Of a stretch of DNA of 44,667 bases, positions 31,455-39,741 are shown in pieces. The stretch spans positions 1 to 44,667 of the forward strand of contig JAJDAK010000056.1 in NCBI GenBank assembly GCA_029261895.1. The letters run 5' to 3'. The DNA is from Deltaproteobacteria bacterium (GTDB lineage Bacteria; Myxococcota_A; UBA9160; SZUA-336). A program made the translations under genes and the position numbers. The first letter of the stretch is position 1, and each line of letters begins with the position of its first letter. Below the pieces are notes generated by a model. It had not been told where the DNA came from. It worked only from the letters and a program-made list of their open reading frames with translations, and searched no databases.

Positions 31455-31909
31455 AGAACCGAGCCCCGGTAGGCGGGACCGTCAGGCTGACCCAGATGAG
31501 CCCATTGTGTGAGCCAGAGATCCGCAAAACCACCGGCCCATTCACCCGAAAGTGAAAGACGTTCGACGTTGGCAATGCTATCGATCCAAACGGTTCGAAT
31601 CCGCATCCACTTAGCGAGTCGAAGCGCGATGTAGCCGGGTGCTGCACCGGTCGAAATCACCACGTCGGGACGCTGTCGAAGCAGTAGCCAAACCAGCTCG
31701 AGGACCAAGCGAACCAACTTCAGGCGATCCCAGCGCGTGGCATCGGTCACGGTGTAGAACTTATAGTCGGCAACATCGCTTCGATACGCGGGATTCACGG
31801 TGGCAAAGACCACGTCATGCCCCTCGAATGCAGGCATGAGTCGACGAAGCTGTACCCAGTGGCCGCCACCGGATGCGATCGCGAGGATTTTCTTAGGCTT
31901 CGTTTCCAT
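31451..31909 (-). CDS. Alg14/PssD-like glycosyltransferase subunit
   Basis: A 152-residue protein with the Alg14 pattern: KKILAIASGGGHWVQLRRLMPAF at the N-terminus, a hydrophobic helix LVLELVWLLLRQRPDVVISTGAAPGYIALRLAK, and TVWIDSIANVERLSLSG. It binds the membrane and recruits the catalytic partner encoded next. Four-base overlap with the partner and 17-base overlap with the sulfotransferase gene upstream show strict co-translation. Confidence 0.87.
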   Translation of the reverse strand: METKPKKILAIASGGGHWVQLRRLMPAFEGHDVVFATVNPAYRSDVADYKFYTVTDATRWDRLKLVRLVLELVWLLLRQRPDVVISTGAAPGYIALRLAKWMRIRTVWIDSIANVERLSLSGEWAGGFADLWLTQWAHLGQPDGPAYRGSVL

Positions 31910-32981
31910 CGTGCAACTTCGGCACCGAGCCAGAGGCGAGTCGAATGCGTTTCCAAATATAGGCGGGAATATTTCCGATGCGTTCCCGGTTCGCCATCAC
32001 CGCCCGCAAACCCGCAAACGGCAGTGTGAGCCAGGGCCAGGCACGCGCAGCGAGTGAAGCTTGCACTGCGGCCGCTTCATAGCCCGCGCCCTGCAACGCG
32101 GTGCCACTGCACGACTGCACTGTAGCGATCTCGCCAGCTGAAAGTTTTTCGCGCCAACGATCGATCGCCGCTTGCTGCATGCCCCCTTTGGCTTCGAAAC
32201 TTGAAAACGAACTATTGGTGACAGGGACTTCCAACATGGCGGGATCAAAATCCAGGTTCAACCACGCAGCTAACTCTCGCGTAATAGGTTCAGGGTCTAG
32301 GACAAAGTTCTCGTAGCGCTGAACAGAAACGTGATCTGCACCCCAGCGCGCCCGCGCGGCCAACGACGCTTGCACCGTGCCACGCCAAAGCCAGGTTTGC
32401 AGAATCACATGGTACGAGCTCTTCGCGCGTTTGGCTTCGACCTTCAACGTCTCCAAATGGCCAGGGTCGGCCTCAAAATCGAAGCCACCTTGGTTTCGCC
32501 AGTCACGATACGACGCCACCACCGCACGCGGATCGCGCACCATACAAATCACTTTCGCACCGGGAAAGCATTCGAGAATCTCATTGATGCGGTAAACATG
32601 GCGCGGCGTCTTCTCACCCCAACGCGCCTTCCCATGCATTGCTGAAACGGCTCGGCCATAGGCTTCGAAATAGCCATCCGGGGTATTGCCCTCTTCTTTT
32701 GCAAGTCGGGCTAAGTCCTCGCGGGACAAGCGACTTTTCTCAGGATCTCCACCGTGGCCATAGGGTCGGTGCTGGAGCGCCAAAAAATAATCTTCACAAA
32801 GCTTCTGGGCGTCCCCCACAAGCGGGACCCGTTCCCGAGACGCAGACCGTACGCGCAGATCATCGAAGTAATGCGTCTCACCCAGCACGTAGATTTCGGG
32901 ATGACGATTCAGCATGGCCTGCATCAACGCCGTACCTGAGCGCGACGCCCCTACAACAAAAACTGGCCCTACTTCGCTCAC
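31893..32981 (-). CDS. Sulfotransferase family protein
   Basis: About 362 residues from the GTG at 32981, whose GTGA overlaps the preceding stop; an ATG at 32996 would add five residues. The PAPS 5'-phosphosulfate loop is VGASRSGTALMQAMLNRHP (about 10-28), the 3'-phosphate-binding part is KVICMVRDPRAVVASYRDW, and a late YENFVLDPEPITRELAAWLNLD is typical of the Sulfotransfer_3 group. It probably adds sulfate from PAPS to a sugar or lipid-linked glycan. Inside a glycosyltransferase operon this predicts a sulfated exopolysaccharide. Confidence 0.87.
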   Translation of the reverse strand: MSEVGPVFVVGASRSGTALMQAMLNRHPEIYVLGETHYFDDLRVRSASRERVPLVGDAQKLCEDYFLALQHRPYGHGGDPEKSRLSREDLARLAKEEGNTPDGYFEAYGRAVSAMHGKARWGEKTPRHVYRINEILECFPGAKVICMVRDPRAVVASYRDWRNQGGFDFEADPGHLETLKVEAKRAKSSYHVILQTWLWRGTVQASLAARARWGADHVSVQRYENFVLDPEPITRELAAWLNLDFDPAMLEVPVTNSSFSSFEAKGGMQQAAIDRWREKLSAGEIATVQSCSGTALQGAGYEAAAVQASLAARAWPWLTLPFAGLRAVMANRERIGNIPAYIWKRIRLASGSVPKLHDGNEA

Positions 32982-33916
32982 CCGTTCACCGCCCATTCAG
33001 AATGCCGCTGCCAAACTTCGCCGTACGCTTGTGCACGCGCGGCAGCATCGCGATAACCCACAAGCGAGAGGAGTCCCCAGGCCATACGGCGACGCCAGAT
33101 CCAAAGGGCCTGCATCCACCCCGCAAACCTCTGCCAACGCTTGGGCCAATGCTTCGAGATCAGGCGCCGCTTCGACGAAAGCTTTTGAATCAGACGATCC
33201 GGTGCGGGGCACGGCGACGCGCCACCATGGTGCACAATCTCAACCTCTGGACTCAACATAGGTCGATAACCCAGCTCACCTGCACGCAAACAAAGATCGG
33301 CTTCTTCGCTGTACATGAAAAAACCGGGATCAAAGCCTTCAAGCCGATTCCAGATTTCGCGTTCAATCAAGAGCAAGCAACCCGTAATGATGTCGACCTC
33401 GCGCACGCTATCGCGACGCCAGGATCCGTAGGTTTCGGGATCGAAGATGCGCGTATTGGGAAAAACGTTCGTCAAACCCACACCGCGACAGAAGAAACTC
33501 CAGGGGGTCGGACGTGCCCAACACGACATCGGGTTGAGCGTCCCATCCTCGTTAAGGGTTCGACCGCCGTAGATACCGGCTTGGGGATGCTGCTGCGCAA
33601 AGCTCACCAGCTTTTCGATCGCGCTATTGAGCACGCGCGTATCGGGGTTGAGGAGCAGGACGTATTGGCCTCGCGCTGCCGCTGCACCCAAGTTGCAACC
33701 ACCTGCAAAACCCAGGTTCTTTTCTGAACGAATCAAACGTACGTCCGATAGCTCGTTCGCGATCGCATCCGCGGAGCCATCCGTGGAGGCGTTGTCCACC
33801 AGGATGATTTCAAAACGCAGTTTTTCAGTTTGTGCGTACACCGATCGCAGACACGCAAGCGTTAGCTCACGCGTGTTGTAACTCACGATAATGATGGATA
33901 CGTCGTAGTCGCCCAT
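32978..33916 (-). CDS. GT2 family glycosyltransferase (rhamnosyltransferase-like)
   Basis: A 312-residue enzyme from the ATG at 33916; the frame is open to 34012. It has VSIIIVSYNTRELTLACLRSVY, ILVDNASTDGSADAI, SEKNLGFAGGCNLGA, LLLNPDTRV, and an acceptor region with DIITGCLLLIERE and DPGFFMYSEEADLCLRAGELGY. This matches the RfbF/WcaA-like group that often transfers rhamnose, though donor prediction is unreliable. It is the first gene of the minus-strand operon running to 28720. The 281-base gap to the divergent gene at 34198 should hold both promoters; I could not identify one. Confidence 0.86.
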   Translation of the reverse strand: MGDYDVSIIIVSYNTRELTLACLRSVYAQTEKLRFEIILVDNASTDGSADAIANELSDVRLIRSEKNLGFAGGCNLGAAAARGQYVLLLNPDTRVLNSAIEKLVSFAQQHPQAGIYGGRTLNEDGTLNPMSCWARPTPWSFFCRGVGLTNVFPNTRIFDPETYGSWRRDSVREVDIITGCLLLIEREIWNRLEGFDPGFFMYSEEADLCLRAGELGYRPMLSPEVEIVHHGGASPCPAPDRLIQKLSSKRRLISKHWPKRWQRFAGWMQALWIWRRRMAWGLLSLVGYRDAAARAQAYGEVWQRHSEWAVNG

Positions 33917-34197
33917 GATCCAGACCCCAGCCCTGCTTCGAATATCGGCCAGGATGACCCGAAATCTAACCCGTCCGGGGGGTTGGGCGGGGAATCTACA
34001 GGATTTTCTCACCTGGGCGAGGTGAATTCCGCCGACTCGACGAAGCGTTCAAAATCCACGAACTTGGGCTCCGGACTGCGCACGCCTGAAACGGCTGGTC
34101 GAATCGAATCAAGTAGATTCACGTCGGAGTGACGCGAATCACGGATTTGTGTGTCCTTGGGGACGAAACGTGTGGTCAGCGGACAAAGGAGACTATC

Positions 34198-35793
34198 GTG
34201 GCGTGGAGAGTGATTCTAATCAGCATACTCGTGATGGCGGGCGCACCATCCGCCTTGGCGGGCCAATGCAGCGCCATTACGACCAACAACATTACATTCA
34301 ATTTTGAGGGCTCACATACCTGTGGACAATTTGTCACCGGGGATTGGTGGGTCATCGATGGCGGCAATGGCGTTCGTCTCAACAACATGAGCCCCAGTTC
34401 GACCTCGACAAACCATGGCTGGGATGTGAACCCCTGCATCATCGGATCCGGTAACTGCAAGCAGCCGTACGACGATCGCAAGATCGGTGATTTCGGACGG
34501 GATCGACAGCCTTCCCTCCCGTACACCGCAAGCGGTGGCGATTCGATCGTGAAATGCCGCAGCTTCAATCCGGGTGGCAGTTGCATCGCAGACCATCACA
34601 AGGGCTGCTGCGAGGACATGGCGATCGTGTCGGTCTTGGATGAGGCACCTCCATCTGATGCATTCCGCCCCCCCTACGTGGGAACCAGCAAGCCGATTCT
34701 TCGGGCATCGCAGGTCGACTTCGACGTGCTCCCTGATCTGACGTTCCAGTACGCGAAAGAGCCCAGCTGGGAAGAAGTGCGGCGTGTATTCGGTGGCCCT
34801 TGGATCGATCATATGAAGGGCGCAAAGAGCCGCTTCATTCACCCACGCAATAATATGCGACGACCGAATAACGAACCGGCCGACTACGGTGCCGACCTTT
34901 CGATCGCGATCACCAAGGCGGTGATGAAGACATTGCGTGACTATCCGGACTCGGAAAAGGCCGAAACCGTCTACGGCATCACGCAGTACGGCATCGATCT
35001 CTATCACATGCTCTTGATTGGCCAGGAGTTCAAAGCGCGCGGCGGGCACGGTGGCGGACGTAAGCTGCCGATCCTCTACGCGGGCCTCGTGTTGAATCAT
35101 CCGGGTATGCTGAACATCGGTCAGACCCACGGCTTGATTGGAACCTGCGGCCAAGTCGGTACCGCAAACTTCTTCCAGGAAGACGATCACACCTACTTCG
35201 GATCGGGCGGCGTTGCGCTCTGGGGCGAATCCGGTGGCGACTGTGACGCGAGCTCGAGCAATAAGTACGGCGGCAATCCGCAGTACGACAAATACCTAAG
35301 CGGTTGTAACAAGGGCAATAAGAACCGCCGCGATCCCGACGGTCAAGTCGACGGTGGAAACAAAGAAAACAAGATCGTGGCTGGCAATCGCACCGATCTG
35401 AGCCAATGCTCCCCCAACCCAACCCCAGCGAGCCAGATTTCTTCGAACGTGGGCTATGCGGGTGCGTATCAATGGTGCTGCACCACGGGTGCGGATTCCG
35501 GTGTGGGCATCGCTGCGCGCCTCCTCGGCCTGCGCGACGAGTGGAATTGGGAGCCGTTCTTCAAGTATCTCGACCGCTGGTCAAAGCCACCCTATGACAA
35601 CTCACAGGGTCACTACGGCAGCAGCTGGTACCGGAACATGTTCGACAAGTACAACAGCTGCGCAGACGATTGCAGCTGCGGCGGCCAGGCCTGCGACGCC
35701 GTCCACAGCGGTGGTGGCGATCCTGACGGCGGCGGTGACACGGGCGGAGATCCCAATATGCCAACCCCCAGCGCGCCTATCTTGCTGGATTAA
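34198..35793 (+). CDS. Large secreted Cys-rich protein of unknown function
   Basis: A 531-residue protein from the GTG at 34198, seven bases after AAAGGAG. The signal peptide ends ALA at about residue 22. The mature N-terminus has FNFEGSHTCGQFVTGDWWVID, a G-F-V-G-D-W-W motif I associate with an opening domain of other deltaproteobacterial secreted proteins. The middle has helical segments (DLSIAITKAVMKTLRDYP, TQYGIDLYHMLLIGQEFK, LPILYAGLVLNHPGML) reminiscent of alpha-toroid glycan-active enzymes, then many glycines and cysteines. The tail is Gly/Asp-rich and ends PSAPILLD without a membrane anchor or PEP-CTERM signal. It sits between two polysaccharide operons, so a glycan-binding or glycan-cleaving role is a fair guess. 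Confidence 0.6.
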   Translation: MAWRVILISILVMAGAPSALAGQCSAITTNNITFNFEGSHTCGQFVTGDWWVIDGGNGVRLNNMSPSSTSTNHGWDVNPCIIGSGNCKQPYDDRKIGDFGRDRQPSLPYTASGGDSIVKCRSFNPGGSCIADHHKGCCEDMAIVSVLDEAPPSDAFRPPYVGTSKPILRASQVDFDVLPDLTFQYAKEPSWEEVRRVFGGPWIDHMKGAKSRFIHPRNNMRRPNNEPADYGADLSIAITKAVMKTLRDYPDSEKAETVYGITQYGIDLYHMLLIGQEFKARGGHGGGRKLPILYAGLVLNHPGMLNIGQTHGLIGTCGQVGTANFFQEDDHTYFGSGGVALWGESGGDCDASSSNKYGGNPQYDKYLSGCNKGNKNRRDPDGQVDGGNKENKIVAGNRTDLSQCSPNPTPASQISSNVGYAGAYQWCCTTGADSGVGIAARLLGLRDEWNWEPFFKYLDRWSKPPYDNSQGHYGSSWYRNMFDKYNSCADDCSCGGQACDAVHSGGGDPDGGGDTGGDPNMPTPSAPILLD

Positions 35794-35914
35794 CTAGCGG
35801 GTTATCGGCGCGCTCTGCGCGCCTGCCCGCGCGGCAGCCGACTTCGCTTCGCTCCGTGTCTGCCTTCGGTGGCACTAGCGGGCGGCGCTTCGCGCCGCCG
35901 GGCCATCGAGGCCC
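35793..35914. repeat. REP-like cluster of GC-rich hairpins
   Basis: Three perfect inverted repeats: 35807-35823 (7-bp arms), 35881-35899 (8-bp arms GGCGGCGC/GCGCCGCC around 3 bases) and 35900-35914 (5-bp arms). The 9-mer ACTAGCGGG begins at both 35793 and 35874, framing the unit. This resembles a REP/BIME-type intergenic repeat. A RAYT-type transposase is encoded at 23408. Confidence 0.5.
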
Positions 35915-35942
35915 AAAACACATAAACCATCCGCGACAAGAG

Positions 35943-35984
35943 AATCCGCCTCAGTCCTCACGACTGGGGCGGATTCGTATTTTA
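35943..35984 (+). terminator. Rho-independent terminator after the 34198 gene
   Basis: Outer arms AATCCGCC/GGCGGATT (8 bp) and inner arms CAGTC/GACTG around CTCAC, followed by CGTATTTT. It is a strong stem with a T-rich tail on the plus strand, about 150 bases after the stop of the large secreted gene. Confidence 0.7.
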
Positions 35985-36046
35985 GGCCCTGATACCCGCT
36001 AAGTCGCGCTAAGGGCTGAGGTTCGCTATTCCGAACCGTCTCACGG

Positions 36047-37006
36047 ATGGGTTCGAGCGAAACACCAATGGTCAGTGTCGCGATCTGCGCGTACAACGCG
36101 GGCGCTGACCTGCGCGCCTCAGTCGATAGCGCGCTTGCCCAGACCTATCCCTCGCTCGAAGTGCTCGTGATCGATGACGGCAGTACCGACGATTCCATAG
36201 ACGCACTCGAGAGCATCCAAGACCCCCGACTGCGCATCCTGCGCCAGCCCAACGCCGGCAAGTCCAGCGCACTCAACCGAGCCATTCAGGAATGCCGCGG
36301 CGCATACCTGATGATTCAGGACGCGGATGATTTGAGTCATGCCACGCGCGCCGCGCGGCAGGTCGCGGCCTTTGAATCCGATCCCGAACTCGCGATCTGC
36401 TTCTGCGGGCATGAGCTCTTGATGGACGGCCGCGCGCTTGCACCGCGGACACAGAGCAAGTCGCGCGACGACTGCGCACACGACATCGAAGCCATGCGCA
36501 TGCCCGGCCATGACCCCACGGCCATGTATCGCGTGAGCTTGGTCAGAGATTTCGAATACGACCCCGAACTAAAAATCGCGCAAGGGTTCGACTTCATCCT
36601 GCGCGTCGGAGAAAAACATCCGATCTGCGTACTCGGTAGCTGCCTCTATAGCTATCGAATCGATACGAAATCGATTACGCGACGTAATCCTTCCCAACGC
36701 ATGCGCTTCGTTCGACAGGTGATTGAAAAAACCTGCCGGCGGCGTGGACTCGACCCGGTCGAGAGGCTCGCTGAACTTCCCGACCCAGAACGAACCTATT
36801 TCACGCCGCGGGAACGCGACAACAATCTTGCCGCCCACTTCATGGAGAGTGCCCTCGATCTACGGCGCCAAGGTCGCTGGCTCGATGCCATTCGCGCGGG
36901 TTTCGCGTGCGCTGGGTTGCAGCCACTTGATCCGCACTACCACAAAGCCTGGGTCTTCGCGTTGAGTCCGGAACCGCTGCTGCGACGGATGCGTTCGCAT
37001 GAGTAA
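36047..37006 (+). CDS. GT2 family glycosyltransferase
   Basis: A 319-residue enzyme. N-terminal GT-A signature: MVSVAICAYNAGADLRASVDSALAQTYP, VLVIDDGSTDDSIDAL, PNAGKSSALNRAI, metal-binding MIQDADDL. The later part has GFDFILRVGEKHP and a basic helical tail. An ATG at 36068, right before VSVAICAYN, is an alternative start giving a more usual length at the N-terminus. First gene of a plus-strand group of three (36047-39379) with overlaps; it should act in the cytoplasm on the lipid-linked repeat unit. Confidence 0.85.
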   Translation: MGSSETPMVSVAICAYNAGADLRASVDSALAQTYPSLEVLVIDDGSTDDSIDALESIQDPRLRILRQPNAGKSSALNRAIQECRGAYLMIQDADDLSHATRAARQVAAFESDPELAICFCGHELLMDGRALAPRTQSKSRDDCAHDIEAMRMPGHDPTAMYRVSLVRDFEYDPELKIAQGFDFILRVGEKHPICVLGSCLYSYRIDTKSITRRNPSQRMRFVRQVIEKTCRRRGLDPVERLAELPDPERTYFTPRERDNNLAAHFMESALDLRRQGRWLDAIRAGFACAGLQPLDPHYHKAWVFALSPEPLLRRMRSHE

Positions 37007-37919
37007 CGCCGACGGTTTGATGATCTCCTGCGTAATCCCGACTTACAATCGCGAAGAGCTGGTCGTGCGTGCGCTGGAAAGCGTATTCGCCCAAACTCGG
37101 CAGCCGGACGAAATCGTCATTGTCGATGACGGTTCGACCGATCGTACCGAAGAAGCATTGCGCGAATACGCCGATCGTGTCCGCTACGTGCGTCAAGAAA
37201 ACGCAGGCGGTGGCGCGGCACGGAACACAGGTGTCGAAAACGCGACGGGCGATTGGATCGCGTTTCTCGATTCTGATGACCTCTGGATCGACGACCACGT
37301 TGAGCGCATTGCCGCCGCCATCCAAGCCACCAGCGGTCGAGCGAACTACTATTTCGACGACATGATTCGTCCGAGTGGTGAATCCGAGGTCATGCTCTGG
37401 GAGCTCGCGGAGTTTTCCATCGATGGTGCTTACGAATTCACCGACGACGCCACCGAGTGGGTCATGCTTCCGCGGCAGCCGTTAATGCTGCAATCCGCGG
37501 TCTTTCACCGTCGTCGTTATCTCGATAGCGGCGGGCTCGACGAGAGTCTGGTTCGTCGCCACGACACCCACCTCTTCTTCAAGCTTGGCCTCGGCCAATC
37601 GGCATGCGCGGTCGCGGGACCCGGCTCGCGCTTTACAGCCGATGACGATACCGGCCAGCGTCTGACCGAAGCGTTCAACCCCAAGAGCCAGGTGTACTGG
37701 GAATCGACCACGCGCCTGTATCGCGAGATGCTGGCTTTCGCTGTGGGACGTGCGGACAACGCACTCCCCGAACTCAAACGCCGCGTCGCGAATTCACATT
37801 GGAGATTGGCGCGCATCGCCTGGGCAAACCGACGAATGCCTAGCGCGATCCGCGAGGCGTTCGCGAGTATTGCGGCGCAACCCGCGCGGTTCCTAGAGCG
37901 ACTCAGCGGTCAAGCATGA
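36999..37919 (+). CDS. GT2 family glycosyltransferase
   Basis: A 306-residue enzyme starting eight bases before the stop of the previous gene. Motifs: ISCVIPTYNREELVVRALESVFAQT, EIVIVDDGSTDRTEEAL, QENAGGGAARNTGVENATG, and the metal-binding FLDSDDLW. The C-terminal half differs from the previous gene product, suggesting a different acceptor or donor. It overlaps the flippase gene by four bases (ATGA), so the three are one operon. Confidence 0.87.
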   Translation: MSNADGLMISCVIPTYNREELVVRALESVFAQTRQPDEIVIVDDGSTDRTEEALREYADRVRYVRQENAGGGAARNTGVENATGDWIAFLDSDDLWIDDHVERIAAAIQATSGRANYYFDDMIRPSGESEVMLWELAEFSIDGAYEFTDDATEWVMLPRQPLMLQSAVFHRRRYLDSGGLDESLVRRHDTHLFFKLGLGQSACAVAGPGSRFTADDDTGQRLTEAFNPKSQVYWESTTRLYREMLAFAVGRADNALPELKRRVANSHWRLARIAWANRRMPSAIREAFASIAAQPARFLERLSGQA

Positions 37920-39379
37920 TCGAACCCGAATCTCCGACGCCCGAACGGAGCTCCGTTTTCAGCGGTGTACGCTGGAATATCGCCGGCCAAGGCATCCAGC
38001 ACTCCGTTCGCCTCGCCACCACACTCATCCTCGCGCGCCTCCTCACCCCGGAGGATTTTGGGCTCGTTAGCATGGCGCAGGTCGTCATCATGTTCGTAAA
38101 CCTCTTCGTAGACATGGGGACCGGCCAAGCGCTGATTCAACGCAAGGAACTCACGCCCGGACTGCTCAACAGCACCTTTCTCCTCAACCTGATCATCGGT
38201 GCCGTCCTGGCAGCCGCCATATATTTTGGCGCACCTTTGCTCGCCAGGGGTTTCGCGGAACCGCGTTTATTGCCGATTCTCGAAGTGCTCTCGATCAATT
38301 TTGTGATTCTGAGTTTTGCGGTCGTGCAGCGCAGCCTAATCACACGTCGTATGCGCTTTGACCAGCTCGCGAGCCTCGACGCGGTCGGCGCCATCGTGCA
38401 GGCTGGCGTTTCGATCGTATTGGCATTTCAAGGTCACGGCGTTTGGTCGATCATCGTCGGCATCTTGGCCAAGAATCTGGTCATCACGGGCGCGGCTTGG
38501 GTCATGGCGCATTGGCGACCCGGCGTCTCTCTGGTTTGGGAGGACTTGCGCTCGATCGCGGGCTTCAGCCTCAACCTCGCGGGCTTCAATCTGGTGAACT
38601 ACCTGGTCTTGCACGCCGATAAAATCATCATCGGGCGCTTCCTCGGTTCGGAGACGTTGGGTTACTACGAAATCGCACGCCGCCTCACCACACAGCCCGT
38701 GCGCGCGGTCTCCGTCGCGTTGGGGAACGTGCTCTTCGTGCGTTTCTCTCAATTGCAAGATCAGAACGAGAAGCTGCGCCGCCGGGTCATCCGCGCGAGC
38801 GGTGCCATCACGCTGATCTGTGCACCGCTTATGTTTGGCCTGGCCCTCGTCGCGGAAAGCTTTGTTCCAGTGATCCTTGGCGATTCGTGGCTCGGCGTAA
38901 CGCCGCTCTTACAGATCCTCGCTCCGGTGAGCGCGATCGTCGCGATCAATCGAGCTGCAAGCCTGCTCTACCGCGCCAAGGCGCGAACCGATTGGCTGCT
39001 TTGGTTTGGCATTGTACGCGGCGTCGTCATGATCGGAGCCTATTTCATTGGGCTGCGCTGGGGCTTGCTCGGCGTCGCCTATGCGATTGCCAGCGTGCAG
39101 CTTCTGTTCTGGACTCCCGCGCTGATAATCCCCTTCTCGCTGATAGAGCTGCGTCTCTCAGAATTTGCACGTAGCCTCTGGCCCTACGCGCTCGCGTCCG
39201 CTGTGATGGCGGTAGCGGTCGTCGGTGTGGAGCCGTTACTTGGCGAGACGACACTACCCTGGATTCAGCTCGCGAGCAGCGTGGGCCTCGGGGCGATCGC
39301 TTACCTCGGCACGGTCGCAATACTCCGTCCGCCAGTCCTCCAGGACCTGTTGCAGCTCGCAGGGCTCTCCCGCGGGTAG
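37916..39379 (+). CDS. Polysaccharide flippase (Wzx/WzxC-like, MOP superfamily)
   Basis: A 487-residue inner-membrane protein with about 12-14 hydrophobic helices. It begins GVRWNIAGQGIQHSVRLATTLILARLLTPEDFGLVSMAQVV, the usual start of PST-type flippases, and later has ADKIIIGRFLGSETLGYYEIARRL. It moves undecaprenyl-diphosphate-linked repeat units to the periplasm. With the initiating transferase, the GTs, the Wzy-like protein, the Wzc-like protein and the export lipoprotein it completes a Wzx/Wzy-dependent pathway. Confidence 0.9.
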   Translation: MIEPESPTPERSSVFSGVRWNIAGQGIQHSVRLATTLILARLLTPEDFGLVSMAQVVIMFVNLFVDMGTGQALIQRKELTPGLLNSTFLLNLIIGAVLAAAIYFGAPLLARGFAEPRLLPILEVLSINFVILSFAVVQRSLITRRMRFDQLASLDAVGAIVQAGVSIVLAFQGHGVWSIIVGILAKNLVITGAAWVMAHWRPGVSLVWEDLRSIAGFSLNLAGFNLVNYLVLHADKIIIGRFLGSETLGYYEIARRLTTQPVRAVSVALGNVLFVRFSQLQDQNEKLRRRVIRASGAITLICAPLMFGLALVAESFVPVILGDSWLGVTPLLQILAPVSAIVAINRAASLLYRAKARTDWLLWFGIVRGVVMIGAYFIGLRWGLLGVAYAIASVQLLFWTPALIIPFSLIELRLSEFARSLWPYALASAVMAVAVVGVEPLLGETTLPWIQLASSVGLGAIAYLGTVAILRPPVLQDLLQLAGLSRG

Positions 39380-39741
39380 GAAGATTTTTTCCAATCTAAG
39401 CCGACCATGAGTGTAGTCGGGGTGTCATTTCGCCTCAGCACTGCGACTCTTGCACACCGTCGGTAACGACTTGCGGCCAGCACTGAATGTGCAACCCTGC
39501 CCGTAGACCTTTGCTGCCCCAGCAGAAATGCGATTCGCGTCTCACCGACGCTGTCACGCCTGGTTACTAGGGTACCGGAATTGCAAATGACGCCAGCGAA
39601 GTTCAAACTCTGCGCTCTGGGTTGCAGTTTATGAGCAGATCAAGCGCATCTTCAACGGTGTCGCGGGGTCTGGCCATTTCTGCATGGGAATCCGAATTGT
39701 GGATGCCGGAACATTGTGACCGGAAAATGACGGAGAAGACG
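39380..39741 (+). other. Intergenic region before the giant secreted protein
   Basis: A 362-base region. The frame of the next gene is open from 39622, but that part has no protein-like features and precedes the signal peptide, so I treat it as untranslated. A short T-run follows the flippase stop (39385-39391) without a good stem. I see no riboswitch or clear promoter. Confidence 0.4.

Noticed and set aside
34312..35190. 292-codon minus-strand frame opposite the large secreted protein
   Set aside because: The plus-strand frame has a ribosome binding site, signal peptide and coding composition; the minus frame has none.
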